In this document: one piece after another, positions 44,488 through 53,398 of the stretch
How positions within the stretch are numbered: position 1 is the first letter of the stretch
How the letters are laid out: the number at the start of each line of letters is the position of its first letter
Origin: Hyphomicrobiales bacterium
GTDB lineage: Bacteria > Pseudomonadota > Alphaproteobacteria > Rhizobiales > Xanthobacteraceae
Length of the DNA: 64,000 bases
NCBI GenBank assembly: GCA_003169835.1
Contig: PNAI01000028.1
Coordinates: forward strand, 1 to 64,000
Direction: 5' to 3'
Made by a program: the position numbers and the translations under genes
The notes under the pieces: model-generated
The model's database searches: none
What the model was told of the DNA's origin: nothing
What the model saw: only the letters and a program-made list of their open reading frames with translations

Positions 44488-46892
44488 GCACGCCCGCTGA
44501 GAAGCACGAAGGCATCGGCGCATCAGTTCGGCGCGTCGAAGATCCGAAATTTTTGCGCGGTGGCGGAATTTTTGTTGCCGACATAACCCTTCCCGAAGAA
44601 TTGCATTGTGTTCTGGTTCGCTCGCCGCACGCCCACGCCCGCATCGCGAAAATTGATGCGGCGCTGGCATCGCAGATGCCCGGCGTGGTCACGATATTCA
44701 CCGGCGCCGACATGGCCGCAGACAATGTCGGGCCCATGGCTCCCTTGTGGGCGATCAAGTCGGCAGACGGCAAGCCGATGGCGGAGCCGCCACGCTGGGC
44801 TCTCTCGCGCGATCGGGTCCGCCATGTCGGTGAAGCCTTGACCGCGGTCGTTGCCGAAACACGCGAACAGGCACAGGAAGCCGCGGAAAAGGTGCAGGTC
44901 GAATACGAGCCTCTGCCGGTCGTGGTCGATGGCCGCGCGGCGCTAATGAAAGGTGCGCCGCAGCTGCACGACGCCGCGCCAGGCAACGTATGTTTCCGCT
45001 TCGCGCGCGGCGATGAGAGTGCGGTCAACAAGGTCTTTGAGCAGGCCCCGCATATTGTACGTCTCGACCTCGTCAATAATCGTCTCATCGGCGCGGCGCT
45101 TGAGCCGCGTGCCGTGCTTGCGGTCGGCGAGTCTGTTGGCGATCGGCTGACGCTCTATAGCGCGACGCAGGTACCACATCACATCCGCCGCGTTGTCAGC
45201 GAGCAGCTCGGCATGCCGGTCAACGGCATTCGTCTGATTGCGCCAGATGTCGGTGGTGGTTTCGGTTACAAAGGCAAGCACTATCCAGAGGAGACGATAA
45301 TCGCCTGGGCTGCGCGAAAATTGCGGCGCCCTGTGAAATGGGTCGCCACTCGCAACGAATGTTTTGTGTCCGACAACCAAGGGCGCGATCACCTCACCCA
45401 TGCGGAACTCGCGATCGACGCGGGGGGGCATTTTCTTGCGCTGCGCGTCGAGACAATTGCAAATCTCGGCGCCTATGTATCAACTTTCGGCGCCGCCATT
45501 CCAAGCGCGATCTATAGTGCACTCTTGGCTGGCGTGTACCGCACGCCGGCCATCGCCGTGCAGTCAACCGGCGTGTTCACCAATACACTGCCGACCGACG
45601 CTTATCGCGGCGCCGGCCGGCCGGAGGCCTGTTACGTGCTCGAACGCCTTGCGGATGAGGTCGCGCGCAAGCTCGGCCTCGACCGCGCGGAGATACGGCG
45701 GCGTAATCTCGTGCCAGTGGAGGCTATGCCTTATAAAACACCAATCGGGCCCACCTACGATTGCGGTAATTTCCCAAAAGTCTTCGCGCGCGTGCTCGAT
45801 GTCTCCGATTATAAGGGTTTCGAGAAGCGTCGCTCAGCCGCCGCGCGCGCAGGCAGACGGCGCGGGATAGGCATGGCGTGCTATGTCGAGTCCTCTGGCA
45901 TTGCGCCGTCGCGCTTCGCCACCAGCCTTGGTGCACGCGTCGGCTTCTTCGAGGCCGCCTCGATCCGGATGCAGCCCGACGGTAGCGTGCAAGCAATGCT
46001 CGGGACACACAGTCACGGTCAAGGCCACGCCACAACCTTTGCTCAGATTATCGCCTCGCGCCTAGGTGTGCCGGTGGCTGCGGTGCAAATAGTCGAGGGC
46101 GATACCGATCAGGTGCCGTTCGGCACTGGCACTTTCGGCTCTCGCTCGATTGCGGTCGGTGGGTCAGCGCTCGACTGCGCGGCTATGAAAATCATTGCCA
46201 AAGGTAAGCTGATTGCCGCGCACCTGATGGAAGCATCCGCGGCGGACATTACCTTTACCGGAGGCCGCTTCGCCGTCGCCGGTACCGACCGGCGCGTGAG
46301 CCTGCGTGAGGTTGCGCGAGCAGCCTACATTCCCACCAGTTACCCAACTGATCTTGAGCTCGGCCTTCAGGACACCGCAGTGTACGACCCGCCGACATTC
46401 GCCTGGAGCAACGGGGCGCATGTCTGTGAGGTCGAGGTCGATATCGATACTGGCGAGGTACGTGTTGTCAATTATTGGGCTGTGGACGATGTCGGCACAG
46501 TGATCAATCCGATGATTGTCGAAGGCCAGATTCAAGGTGGTGTCGCGCAGGGTCTCGGGCAGGCGCTGCTCGAGCATTGCGTCTACGATCCGGTGAGCGG
46601 GCAATTGTTGGTCGGCTCGTTCATGGATTACGCGATCCCGCGTGCCGATGACATGCCAGCCATGGTGTCTGAACTCGATGAGAGTCAGCCTTGCACGCAC
46701 AATCCGCTTGGCGCTAAAGGCTGCGGTGAAGCGGGATCGATTGGTGCACCGGCGGCAATTGTTGGCGCGGTGCTCGATGCCCTCAGCCCGCTGGATGTCA
46801 CCGACATAGAGTTGCCGCTCACCCCGGCGCGTGTGTGGGCGGCGATCTGGTCGGCAAGAAGGGTGGAAAGGGTGGAATCAGCGCCAGGGTGA
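44484..46892 (+). CDS. Molybdenum hydroxylase large subunit (xanthine dehydrogenase/CoxL family)
   Basis: About 802 residues. Moco-binding loops are visible: GGGFGYKG near residue 256, AYRGAGRPEA near 372, GQGHATTFAQ near 511 and GAKGCGEAG near 742 with the catalytic Glu. It would hydroxylate an N-heterocycle or oxidise an aldehyde. No in-frame ATG/GTG/TTG lies at the domain start. ATA at 44484 overlaps the cupin stop, sits 5 bases after GAGGAA, and gives ISTPAEKHEGIGAS, matching family N-termini; ATG 44346 would require a 142-base overlap. No FAD or 2Fe-2S subunit gene is adjacent, which is unusual. Confidence 0.88.
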   Translation: MSTPAEKHEGIGASVRRVEDPKFLRGGGIFVADITLPEELHCVLVRSPHAHARIAKIDAALASQMPGVVTIFTGADMAADNVGPMAPLWAIKSADGKPMAEPPRWALSRDRVRHVGEALTAVVAETREQAQEAAEKVQVEYEPLPVVVDGRAALMKGAPQLHDAAPGNVCFRFARGDESAVNKVFEQAPHIVRLDLVNNRLIGAALEPRAVLAVGESVGDRLTLYSATQVPHHIRRVVSEQLGMPVNGIRLIAPDVGGGFGYKGKHYPEETIIAWAARKLRRPVKWVATRNECFVSDNQGRDHLTHAELAIDAGGHFLALRVETIANLGAYVSTFGAAIPSAIYSALLAGVYRTPAIAVQSTGVFTNTLPTDAYRGAGRPEACYVLERLADEVARKLGLDRAEIRRRNLVPVEAMPYKTPIGPTYDCGNFPKVFARVLDVSDYKGFEKRRSAAARAGRRRGIGMACYVESSGIAPSRFATSLGARVGFFEAASIRMQPDGSVQAMLGTHSHGQGHATTFAQIIASRLGVPVAAVQIVEGDTDQVPFGTGTFGSRSIAVGGSALDCAAMKIIAKGKLIAAHLMEASAADITFTGGRFAVAGTDRRVSLREVARAAYIPTSYPTDLELGLQDTAVYDPPTFAWSNGAHVCEVEVDIDTGEVRVVNYWAVDDVGTVINPMIVEGQIQGGVAQGLGQALLEHCVYDPVSGQLLVGSFMDYAIPRADDMPAMVSELDESQPCTHNPLGAKGCGEAGSIGAPAAIVGAVLDALSPLDVTDIELPLTPARVWAAIWSARRVERVESAPG

Positions 46893-46962
46893 AGATAATT
46901 AATGCTGTTATAAACCTGGCGCAGAGCCCTCAATATTTTCTCTAAGTGATGATAATTGGAGA

Positions 46963-48081
46963 TCATGCTCCCGTCGGCCGATGTAACGCTGTTCGCGTAC
47001 GTTGACGGATCAGCCACTTTGATCGGCCGGCGATGGAAAGTGCAAGTGCGCGTAGGGGGGGTGGCCAAGTGGTTGGCAATCCGAGCAGGACCGAGATGCG
47101 CTGTGTGTGATCCGTGATCGGTCGCTCGTTGCGCTCCCAAATACTGAGCGCTTCCGATATATCTCGTTCGCGGTCAAGATAGTAGGCGAGGGACAGTGCG
47201 TTCATCATGGCGCAACCACCGCCTTGTCCAATATTCGGGGGCAGGGCGTGTGCCGCGTCACCAATGATCGCAACGTGCCCGGCCGACCAGCGCCTGAGTT
47301 TGATCAGTTCGAAACGGTCATAGCGGCCTTGTTCCCCGATGCGATCGATCAGCACTTCGAGATGCGGAAACCACCGCTTCCAGGCATCTTTCTTGACAGG
47401 CACCCCTTTTGCGATCTCGTCGCTGTCGAGCATGGTGAGCGCGATATAAACTTCGGTTTCGCTGCATGGCGTGTAGAGCATACGCCGGCTGCCGGACCAG
47501 TATTCAACTGTTGTCGCGCCGTCGGCATTGTGTTCGTCCGGCGTCTTGCCAATCAGCAGCCGCGTGCAGCCGTCAATGAGATACTTGCGCTTGGAAATCA
47601 ACCCTAGCGAATCGCGCACACGTGAATTGCTGCCGTCCGCGCCCACAATCAGATCGGCCTTCAATCGGCGGCCGTCAGCGAGCTCAAGCTCGCCATCGGC
47701 ACTCGCCCGTGCCACCACCGAATTGAAAACGATTTCGACGTCCGCGCGCGCGGCAGCACCTGCAAGCGCATTGATGACGGTCTGCCGAACGATGGAAAAG
47801 ACGCGGCTGCCGGTCCAACGATGCAGAGAGATGACCTGATTGTGGCCATCACGCACCTCGCGCGTATGGGCGAACGGCGCACCTTTGACCGCGGCCTCAT
47901 AGGCGCCGATAGCTTCGAGCACGCGAAGCCCGTTTTCGTAGATGTAAATACCCGCGCCGGTGGTACGCAGGCGATCCGCGCGTTCGTGTACGCGGACGCT
48001 CCAGCCGCGCCGCGCCAGCGCGCAAGCCGCGGTGAGCCCGGCAAATCCGGCTCCGACGATTTCCGCGTGTCTCTTCGTCAT
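46963..48081 (-). CDS. Class A FAD-dependent aromatic monooxygenase
   Basis: A 372-residue flavoprotein hydroxylase. The dinucleotide motif GAGFAGL is at residues 10-16, the DG motif reads LIVGADGSNSRVR near residue 148, and the GD motif reads IIGDAAHALPPNIGQGG near 273. This is the PHBH/salicylate-hydroxylase fold and is the class that includes 6-hydroxynicotinate 3-monooxygenase (NicC), which makes 2,5-dihydroxypyridine. Presence near a NicX homologue makes a similar decarboxylating hydroxylation plausible; this is inference. It converges on the Mo hydroxylase gene and diverges from the VOC gene. Confidence 0.87.
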   Translation of the reverse strand: MTKRHAEIVGAGFAGLTAACALARRGWSVRVHERADRLRTTGAGIYIYENGLRVLEAIGAYEAAVKGAPFAHTREVRDGHNQVISLHRWTGSRVFSIVRQTVINALAGAAARADVEIVFNSVVARASADGELELADGRRLKADLIVGADGSNSRVRDSLGLISKRKYLIDGCTRLLIGKTPDEHNADGATTVEYWSGSRRMLYTPCSETEVYIALTMLDSDEIAKGVPVKKDAWKRWFPHLEVLIDRIGEQGRYDRFELIKLRRWSAGHVAIIGDAAHALPPNIGQGGGCAMMNALSLAYYLDRERDISEALSIWERNERPITDHTQRISVLLGLPTTWPPPLRALALSIAGRSKWLIRQRTRTALHRPTGA

Positions 48082-48186
48082 GCCGCCGCCATGTTATGAC
48101 ATCGCACGATTAAGAGTAGCCCTGGCCGGGGCGGCCGCGTTAAAATGCTGCCGACGAGGGCGAAGCACGCCCGCATGGAGGTTATC

Positions 48187-48606
48187 ATGGCTCGTCTGCG
48201 CCACTTTGCAGTCTGCGTGAAGGATTTGGACAAGGCAGCAGCGTTCTACCAGGATGTCTTTGATCTCAAGCGCATCGGCCGGGAAGATCTGGAAATCGGC
48301 TCGGCCATCTACATGAGCGACGGCGTAATCAACCTAGCGCTCCTCAACTTCAAGGGCAGCCAGGGCAACAAAGCATCAGATATCAAGGAAGGGACGACCT
48401 TTGTTGGTGCGCACCATTTCGGCTTTCAGGTCGAGGACCTCAAGGAAACCCAGAAGCGCATCGAGGCTCACGGCGGAAAATTTTTCTTTGATCTCGGTGA
48501 CGAACGCCACGGCAACTTCGAACGCAAATTCAAGGACCCCGACGGCGTGATCTTCGACATTTCCAAGCACGGCTGGCAGGGGACAGACAGCTACAGCAAG
48601 AAATAG
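48187..48606 (+). CDS. VOC-superfamily (glyoxalase/extradiol-like) protein
   Basis: A 139-residue protein with one VOC module pair: ARLRHFAVCVKDLDKAAAFYQDVF, then AHHFGFQVEDL and GNFERKFKDPDGVIFDISKHG. Metal ligands expected are His6 of the first strand, His in HHFGF and the acidic residue near the end, here in VIFDIS. Such proteins act as lyases, isomerases or resistance factors. ATG 48187 has GGAGG 6 bases upstream; longer in-frame starts lack this. It is divergent from the flavin monooxygenase and followed by a terminator hairpin. Its reaction is unknown. Confidence 0.85.
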   Translation: MARLRHFAVCVKDLDKAAAFYQDVFDLKRIGREDLEIGSAIYMSDGVINLALLNFKGSQGNKASDIKEGTTFVGAHHFGFQVEDLKETQKRIEAHGGKFFFDLGDERHGNFERKFKDPDGVIFDISKHGWQGTDSYSKK

Positions 48607-48623
48607 TGGTTGGCATCGGTGAG

Positions 48624-48654
48624 AAACGGCGCTCGGCTCGGCCGAACGCCGTTT
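48624..48654. terminator. Probable bidirectional terminator hairpin
   Basis: AAACGGCG (48624-48631) pairs perfectly with CGCCGTTT (48647-48654), extended by TCGGC/GCCGA around a 3-base loop with one C-A mismatch. It lies between two convergent genes, so it may end both transcripts. T-runs are short on both sides. Confidence 0.65.
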
Positions 48655-48679
48655 GCATTAGGGGCGCTGTGTCAGGCGG

Positions 48680-49678
48680 CTATTTGATGAATGCGTTGCT
48701 GTAGAGTTCCTCGACCGGGGTCTTTTTCTGGATCAATCCCTTGGCCAGATAAAAATCCTGCAACTTTGAAAGCCGCTCGACGTTGACCTCGCCCAAGTTG
48801 GGCTGTCCGGGATAGACCTGCTTTGCATACATGTTAAAGGCGAACTTGACGCCGGCTTCCTTGCCCTTCCATTCCGGCACGATCGCGATGAAATCATCAG
48901 CGGCTTTATCCGGATTGTCCATCATGTCCTTCATGCCGCGCAGCGCAGCCTTGACGAATGAACGAATAAGCTCCGGCTTGTCCTTGATCATCTGATCGGA
49001 GGTTGCGATCGCTTGTGCCATATGCGGGAAGAAATCATCCGTCGGAATAATCTTCACCTTCACGCCTGCATCTTGAATCGGTGGAATCCAGTCCGGCACG
49101 CCGGCCATGGCGACCGACTTGCCGGTGGCTACGAACTCCCACACCCCGACCGGACCGACCGCCTGAATATTCACGTCGTCCTGTGTGAGCCCCGCGCTGG
49201 CGAGTAGCCCGAGCAGCGCATAATACGTCGTGTCCTGGATCGACATGACGCTGATGGTTTTGCCCTTGAGGTCGGACGGCTTCGTGATGCCCGAGTCCTC
49301 GCGCGCGACGAGTTGCATGAATCCCTTGCCGCCGAACACGGCGACGATCTTGACCGGTACACCGTTCTGCCGGACGATAATCGGAGCATCCGCTACGACG
49401 CCGCCGAGGGGCGCGTTGCTGGCGCCGACTTGTTTCGCCACATCGACGCCGCCGCGTCCGACGGCAAACGTCACGTCGAGACCGGCTTCGGTGAAATAGC
49501 CCTTGCCCTTGGCGAGCTGAATCGGCCCGAAGGCTGGCAGGATCGGCGGTGCTGGAAACAGATAAGTGACGGCTTCGGCCGCTTGGGCTGATGTGCTGGG
49601 AGCCAGGAAACCCAATCCGAGCGCACTGCTCGCCGCCACGAAATGACGGCGGGATATTCTGGTCATACATGCGGACAT
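48680..49678 (-). CDS. NMT1/SsuA-type ABC substrate-binding protein, Tat-like signal
   Basis: A 332-residue periplasmic receptor related to the nitrate/taurine/THI5 group. The N-terminus carries ISRRHFVAASSALGLG, close to a twin-arginine signal, ending STSAQAAE. Core stretches are PFGPIQLAKGKGYFTEAGLDV-like (here AFGPIQLAKGKGYF), DLKGKTISVMSIQDTTYY and FVATGKSVAMAGVPDW. ATG 49678 has GGAG upstream. It is divergent from the ATPase and permease genes of the same importer. Ligand unknown, but anionic aromatics are common in this group. Confidence 0.9.
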   Translation of the reverse strand: MSACMTRISRRHFVAASSALGLGFLAPSTSAQAAEAVTYLFPAPPILPAFGPIQLAKGKGYFTEAGLDVTFAVGRGGVDVAKQVGASNAPLGGVVADAPIIVRQNGVPVKIVAVFGGKGFMQLVAREDSGITKPSDLKGKTISVMSIQDTTYYALLGLLASAGLTQDDVNIQAVGPVGVWEFVATGKSVAMAGVPDWIPPIQDAGVKVKIIPTDDFFPHMAQAIATSDQMIKDKPELIRSFVKAALRGMKDMMDNPDKAADDFIAIVPEWKGKEAGVKFAFNMYAKQVYPGQPNLGEVNVERLSKLQDFYLAKGLIQKKTPVEELYSNAFIK

Positions 49679-49714
49679 CTCACTTCTCCCATTCGATAAA
49701 TCGTCGCGAACCGT

Positions 49715-49735
49715 CCATCGATATGCTATCGGTGG
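49715..49735. promoter_or_regulatory. Inverted repeat between divergent transporter genes
   Basis: CCATCGAT-ATGCT-ATCGGTGG: 8-base arms with one mismatch and a 5-base spacer, placed in the 140-base region between the receptor gene and the ATPase gene. A shared operator is possible; no regulator gene is nearby. Confidence 0.35.
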
Positions 49736-49818
49736 CGTCGCCATTTGTCACTCTGCTGTGATTGGCAACATGCTCGGAAAAACGGCAATCGTCCGGGCCC
49801 TCAGGTCGATTTGACGCA

Positions 49819-50622
49819 ATGTCCGACGTCGTGCGCCTTGAATTCCGCAATGTCTCGATGCGCTTCGTGGAGGCGACGGGCCAGAGCCTCACTGCGGTTG
49901 CCGGCGTGAGCTTTTCCGTGCGCGACGGCGAGGTGGTCTCGCTCATCGGCCCGAGCGGCTGCGGCAAATCCACGCTGTTAAATATCGGTTCCGGCCTCTA
50001 CGCCCCGAGCGAAGGGGAGGCATATGTTGACGGCGAGCGTGTGGAAGGGCCAAACGCGCACGTTGCATTCATGTTGCAGAAGGACCTGTTGCTGCCTTGG
50101 CGCACAATTGTCGAAAATGTTATGCTCGGTGTTGAGATTCAGGGATTACCGATTACCGAGCGTAAACGGCGCGCGCAAGCGCTGCTCGAAAATCTCGGCC
50201 TCGCCGAATTTTTGGATCGCTACCCGCATCAATTGTCGGGCGGTATGAGACAGCGGGTCGCGCTGGCGCGGACGCTGGCGGTGGATCCGACCGTGCTGTT
50301 GCTCGATGAACCGTTTTCAGCTGTCGATGCGCAAACACGAATTGTGCTCCAGCGCGAACTGGCGCAGACGCTTAAACGTGCGGCCAAGACCGCGCTCCTC
50401 ATTACCCACGATCTATTGGAAGCCGTCACGCTTTCTGACCGTGTGCTGGTCATGAGCAGGCGGCCGGGCCGCATCATCGACGAAATTCAAGTCGACTTGC
50501 CTGGCCGCGACGATCCGATCGCGCGGCGACATGAGGCCAGGGTCAATGACTATGTAAGCAGGCTGATGGATCGACTCGATATCGGTCATGACTCGCTCAA
50601 CACGGCGGGGGCGTCGGCGTGA
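49819..50622 (+). CDS. NMT1/SsuB-type ABC transporter ATP-binding protein
   Basis: A 267-residue ATPase of the nitrate/sulfonate/taurine group. Walker A is GPSGCGKST, the Q-loop region reads FMLQKDLLLPWRT, the signature is LSGGMRQRVALARTL, and Walker B is LLLDEPFSAVD. ATG 49819 starts the family sequence (MSDVVRLEFRNV); longer in-frame starts have no similarity. The GTG of the permease overlaps its stop. The partner receptor is divergently encoded. Confidence 0.94.
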   Translation: MSDVVRLEFRNVSMRFVEATGQSLTAVAGVSFSVRDGEVVSLIGPSGCGKSTLLNIGSGLYAPSEGEAYVDGERVEGPNAHVAFMLQKDLLLPWRTIVENVMLGVEIQGLPITERKRRAQALLENLGLAEFLDRYPHQLSGGMRQRVALARTLAVDPTVLLLDEPFSAVDAQTRIVLQRELAQTLKRAAKTALLITHDLLEAVTLSDRVLVMSRRPGRIIDEIQVDLPGRDDPIARRHEARVNDYVSRLMDRLDIGHDSLNTAGASA

Positions 50623-51413
50623 ACAGCGCGGCGAAGAACTCACTCATCCGTAAGGGTAGCGCGGCGAGCGTCGTCCTTCTGATAGTTTTCCTGGCGGCGT
50701 GGCAATGGGGGCCAGGCCTCCTTGGCATTCCGTCCTTCATCGTTCCGCCGCTTTCCATGGTCTACGACGAATTTTTTCGAATGTTGCACGTGAACCACCT
50801 GATGACGCACACGGCAATAACAGCGGCCGAGGTACTGGCCGGATTCGTGATCGGGAGTCTGCTTGGCGCTTTCATTGGTTATGTGCTCGGCATGTCGCCG
50901 ACGGCAGAGTTTGCTCTCTCTCCATATATTCTCGCCTTGCAGATTGCGCCCAAAGTGGCATTTGCGCCGCTCTTCATTATGTGGATGGGCTTTACCGTCT
51001 ATCCGAAAATCCTCGTCGCCATCCTGATCGTGTTCTTTCCGATCATGGTCAACGTGCTGAGTGCAATCCGTACGGTCGACCCCGACCTGATCAATCTTGC
51101 GCGCGCATTCAAGGCAACGCGCGCACAGATTTTCTGGAAAATCGAATTTCCGGCTTCGATGCCGCCGCTGTTCGCAGGCTTGCGTATCGGCTCGACCCTA
51201 GCCGTCGTGGGTGTTGTGGTGGGCGAACTCGTCGGCGGCAATATGGGGCTTGGTTATCTACTGTCCTTCGGCGAGGGTCAGGCCAACACGCCCATGGTGT
51301 TCGTGACGATCCTCATGCTAACGCTGGTCGGCGCCGTCGCGTATCTTGCCGTCATTGTGATCGAGCAGCGTGTGCTGCATTACCTGCCTACGCGCGCGTT
51401 CGGCGGAGTTTAG
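50619..51413 (+). CDS. NMT1/SsuC-type ABC transporter permease
   Basis: A 264-residue permease with six membrane helices and the BPD_transp_1 fold; the coupling loop is seen at LINLARAFKATRAQIFWKIEFPASMP (in part). Its GTG start overlaps the ATPase stop (GTGA). The Rieske oxygenase gene begins 78 bases downstream on the same strand, suggesting import and oxidation of the same compound. Confidence 0.93.
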   Translation: MNSAAKNSLIRKGSAASVVLLIVFLAAWQWGPGLLGIPSFIVPPLSMVYDEFFRMLHVNHLMTHTAITAAEVLAGFVIGSLLGAFIGYVLGMSPTAEFALSPYILALQIAPKVAFAPLFIMWMGFTVYPKILVAILIVFFPIMVNVLSAIRTVDPDLINLARAFKATRAQIFWKIEFPASMPPLFAGLRIGSTLAVVGVVVGELVGGNMGLGYLLSFGEGQANTPMVFVTILMLTLVGAVAYLAVIVIEQRVLHYLPTRAFGGV

Positions 51414-51491
51414 CGCCCGGTATCGTTGCTTGCGCCAGCCGCTTTCTTTCACGTATCATCACGCAAGCCTTTTTTCGAAGGACATTCGAAC

Positions 51492-52871
51492 ATGACGCCC
51501 ATTGCTGGCGAGCAGATTCGATCTCTGGTCCAACCTGGACGAGTTCATCGGCGTGTCTATACCGATGAAGAAATCTTCGACCTTGAGCTTGAAAGAATTT
51601 TCGGTTCAGCATGGATTTATGTCGGGCACGAGAGTCAGATCAAGTTGCCTGGAGATTTTCTCGCGACGCGGATAGGCCGCAAGCCGCTTTTGCTTGTGCG
51701 CGACTCCGACGGAAACATTCAACTGTTGCATAATCAATGCGCGCATCGCGGCTCGATGGTAGTCGCGTCCGACTGCGGGCATACATCGGAGTTTCGGTGT
51801 TGCTACCACGGATGGACATACCATCTGGACGGCCGGCTCAAGGCCGCACCCCTCTTGCATGGATATCCGTCGCACTTTGACCCGAAAAATTCCGACACCG
51901 CGATGCGCCGCGTACCGCGCGTCGCGAGCTATCGTGGATTTGTCTTTGGAAGCCATGCCAAGGACGGCCCGAGTCTCGAGGACTTCCTCGGCTATATGAC
52001 GACGTCGTTCGATGATCTCATCGACCGTGCGCCAGATGGTGATCTGGAGGTGGCCGGCGGCGTCTTCAAGCACACGTACAGGGGCAACTGGAAACTCTAC
52101 CTTGAAAATCTGTGCGATGCCGCGCATCCGCTCTTCGTGCATCAATCGTCGATCGATGCCGCGCAGCAGCAGTCGGACGACACGTACTCGGACGGCTCCG
52201 GCGAAATCGCAATCCGGCAGATGCGCCAAAACGGCGCGTCCTACAGTTTTTGGGAAGCTAACGTTGGAATCTGGACGTATCCGAACGGTCACAGCTTTCT
52301 CGGCGACTATCACGACGATGCAAAGCTTGTTGCCGCTCTGAACGATCCTGTGTTTCGCGAATATCATGCGGCCATGGAAGCAAAGAAGGGCAAGCAGCAG
52401 GCCAAGAAAATTCTTGATACGCGGCGCTGGAACAGCAACGTCTATCCAAATCTTTCTTTCATGAGCCAGTTTCAGCAGCTCCGCGTTGTGCATCCGCTGA
52501 CGGTGAACCAGACTGTGGTTCACGCTTATACTTTTCGCCTAGGCGGTGCGCCGACTCGCATGTTTGAAAATGCAATCAGTTTCGCCAATATCGTGAACGG
52601 CACGGGCTCGCTCGTGCTCACCGACGATCTTGAAATTTACAACCGCATTGATCTTGGGCTTTTGAGTGCTGGGTCCGAATGGCTTGAAATAGGACGCGGC
52701 TACGAAGGCGATCAACCCGATGAGCATGGCGGCTGGCGCGGGAAGAATTCAACCAGCGAAATCTACATTCGGAACATGTTCGACACTTGGCTTAACTATA
52801 TGGCGGTCGAGAAACCGATCAACGGCGGGCGTTCCAGCGTCTCGTCCCATGCCGCGGAGTCGCGGCCGTGA
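51492..52871 (+). CDS. Aromatic ring-hydroxylating dioxygenase, alpha (Rieske) subunit
   Basis: A 459-residue oxygenase large subunit. Rieske ligands are Cys83, His85, Cys103 and His106 (NQCAHRGS, then CCYHGW), and the mononuclear iron site is at His212 and His217 with bridging Asp209 (NLCDAAHPLFVH). With the beta subunit encoded next it should form an alpha3beta3 enzyme adding O2 to an aromatic ring. ATG 51492 has GAAGGA about 9 bases upstream. No ferredoxin or reductase gene is nearby. Substrate cannot be assigned; related enzymes act on benzoate-, anthranilate- or salicylate-like acids. Confidence 0.92.
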   Translation: MTPIAGEQIRSLVQPGRVHRRVYTDEEIFDLELERIFGSAWIYVGHESQIKLPGDFLATRIGRKPLLLVRDSDGNIQLLHNQCAHRGSMVVASDCGHTSEFRCCYHGWTYHLDGRLKAAPLLHGYPSHFDPKNSDTAMRRVPRVASYRGFVFGSHAKDGPSLEDFLGYMTTSFDDLIDRAPDGDLEVAGGVFKHTYRGNWKLYLENLCDAAHPLFVHQSSIDAAQQQSDDTYSDGSGEIAIRQMRQNGASYSFWEANVGIWTYPNGHSFLGDYHDDAKLVAALNDPVFREYHAAMEAKKGKQQAKKILDTRRWNSNVYPNLSFMSQFQQLRVVHPLTVNQTVVHAYTFRLGGAPTRMFENAISFANIVNGTGSLVLTDDLEIYNRIDLGLLSAGSEWLEIGRGYEGDQPDEHGGWRGKNSTSEIYIRNMFDTWLNYMAVEKPINGGRSSVSSHAAESRP

Positions 52872-53398
52872 CGGTGGCGGAAATGAAACCGGGCGGCACG
52901 AAACCCGCGTCGGCGAAGGTTGTGTTGGGTCTTGCTGAATGCGAGCAATTTTTGATCCAAGAGGCGCGTTTGCTTGATGACGGCCGCTTCGATGAGTGGC
53001 TGAATTTGTTCACCGCTGATGCCTGGTATTGGGTGCCATCGCAGCCGAACCAGGAAAATCCCCGCGACACGATTTCACTTATGTATGACGACCGCCGTCT
53101 GCTCGAAACGCGCGTTCGTCGCCTTGCGAGTCCGCGCATCTATTCGCAGGAGCCGCGTTCGCGCACGAGCCGGATGATTGGCAACGTGACGATCGAAGAG
53201 GCCGCCCCGGACGGGAAGGCGTGTACGGTCCGCTCTAAGTTTCAGTTATTGGAATACCGCAGGGAGACCCAGCGCATTTTTGGCGGTACGTGTTATCACC
53301 ATTTGATCCAAGGCGAAAAAGGCATTCAAATCGCCTGGAAGCGCGTCGATCTTGTCAATTGCGATGCCCCTCACGAAGGCTTGGTGGTGCCGTTTTGA
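52868..53398 (+). CDS. Aromatic ring-hydroxylating dioxygenase, beta subunit
   Basis: A 176-residue NTF2-like small subunit: FLIQEARLLDDGRFDEWLNLFTADAWYWVP (in part), SLMYDDRRLLETRVRRL and SRTSRMIGNVTIEE are all family-typical. It stabilises the alpha subunits and has no metal. The GTG start overlaps the alpha-subunit stop (GTGA), and its own stop overlaps the TTG of the hydrolase gene. Confidence 0.93.
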   Translation: MTVAEMKPGGTKPASAKVVLGLAECEQFLIQEARLLDDGRFDEWLNLFTADAWYWVPSQPNQENPRDTISLMYDDRRLLETRVRRLASPRIYSQEPRSRTSRMIGNVTIEEAAPDGKACTVRSKFQLLEYRRETQRIFGGTCYHHLIQGEKGIQIAWKRVDLVNCDAPHEGLVVPF

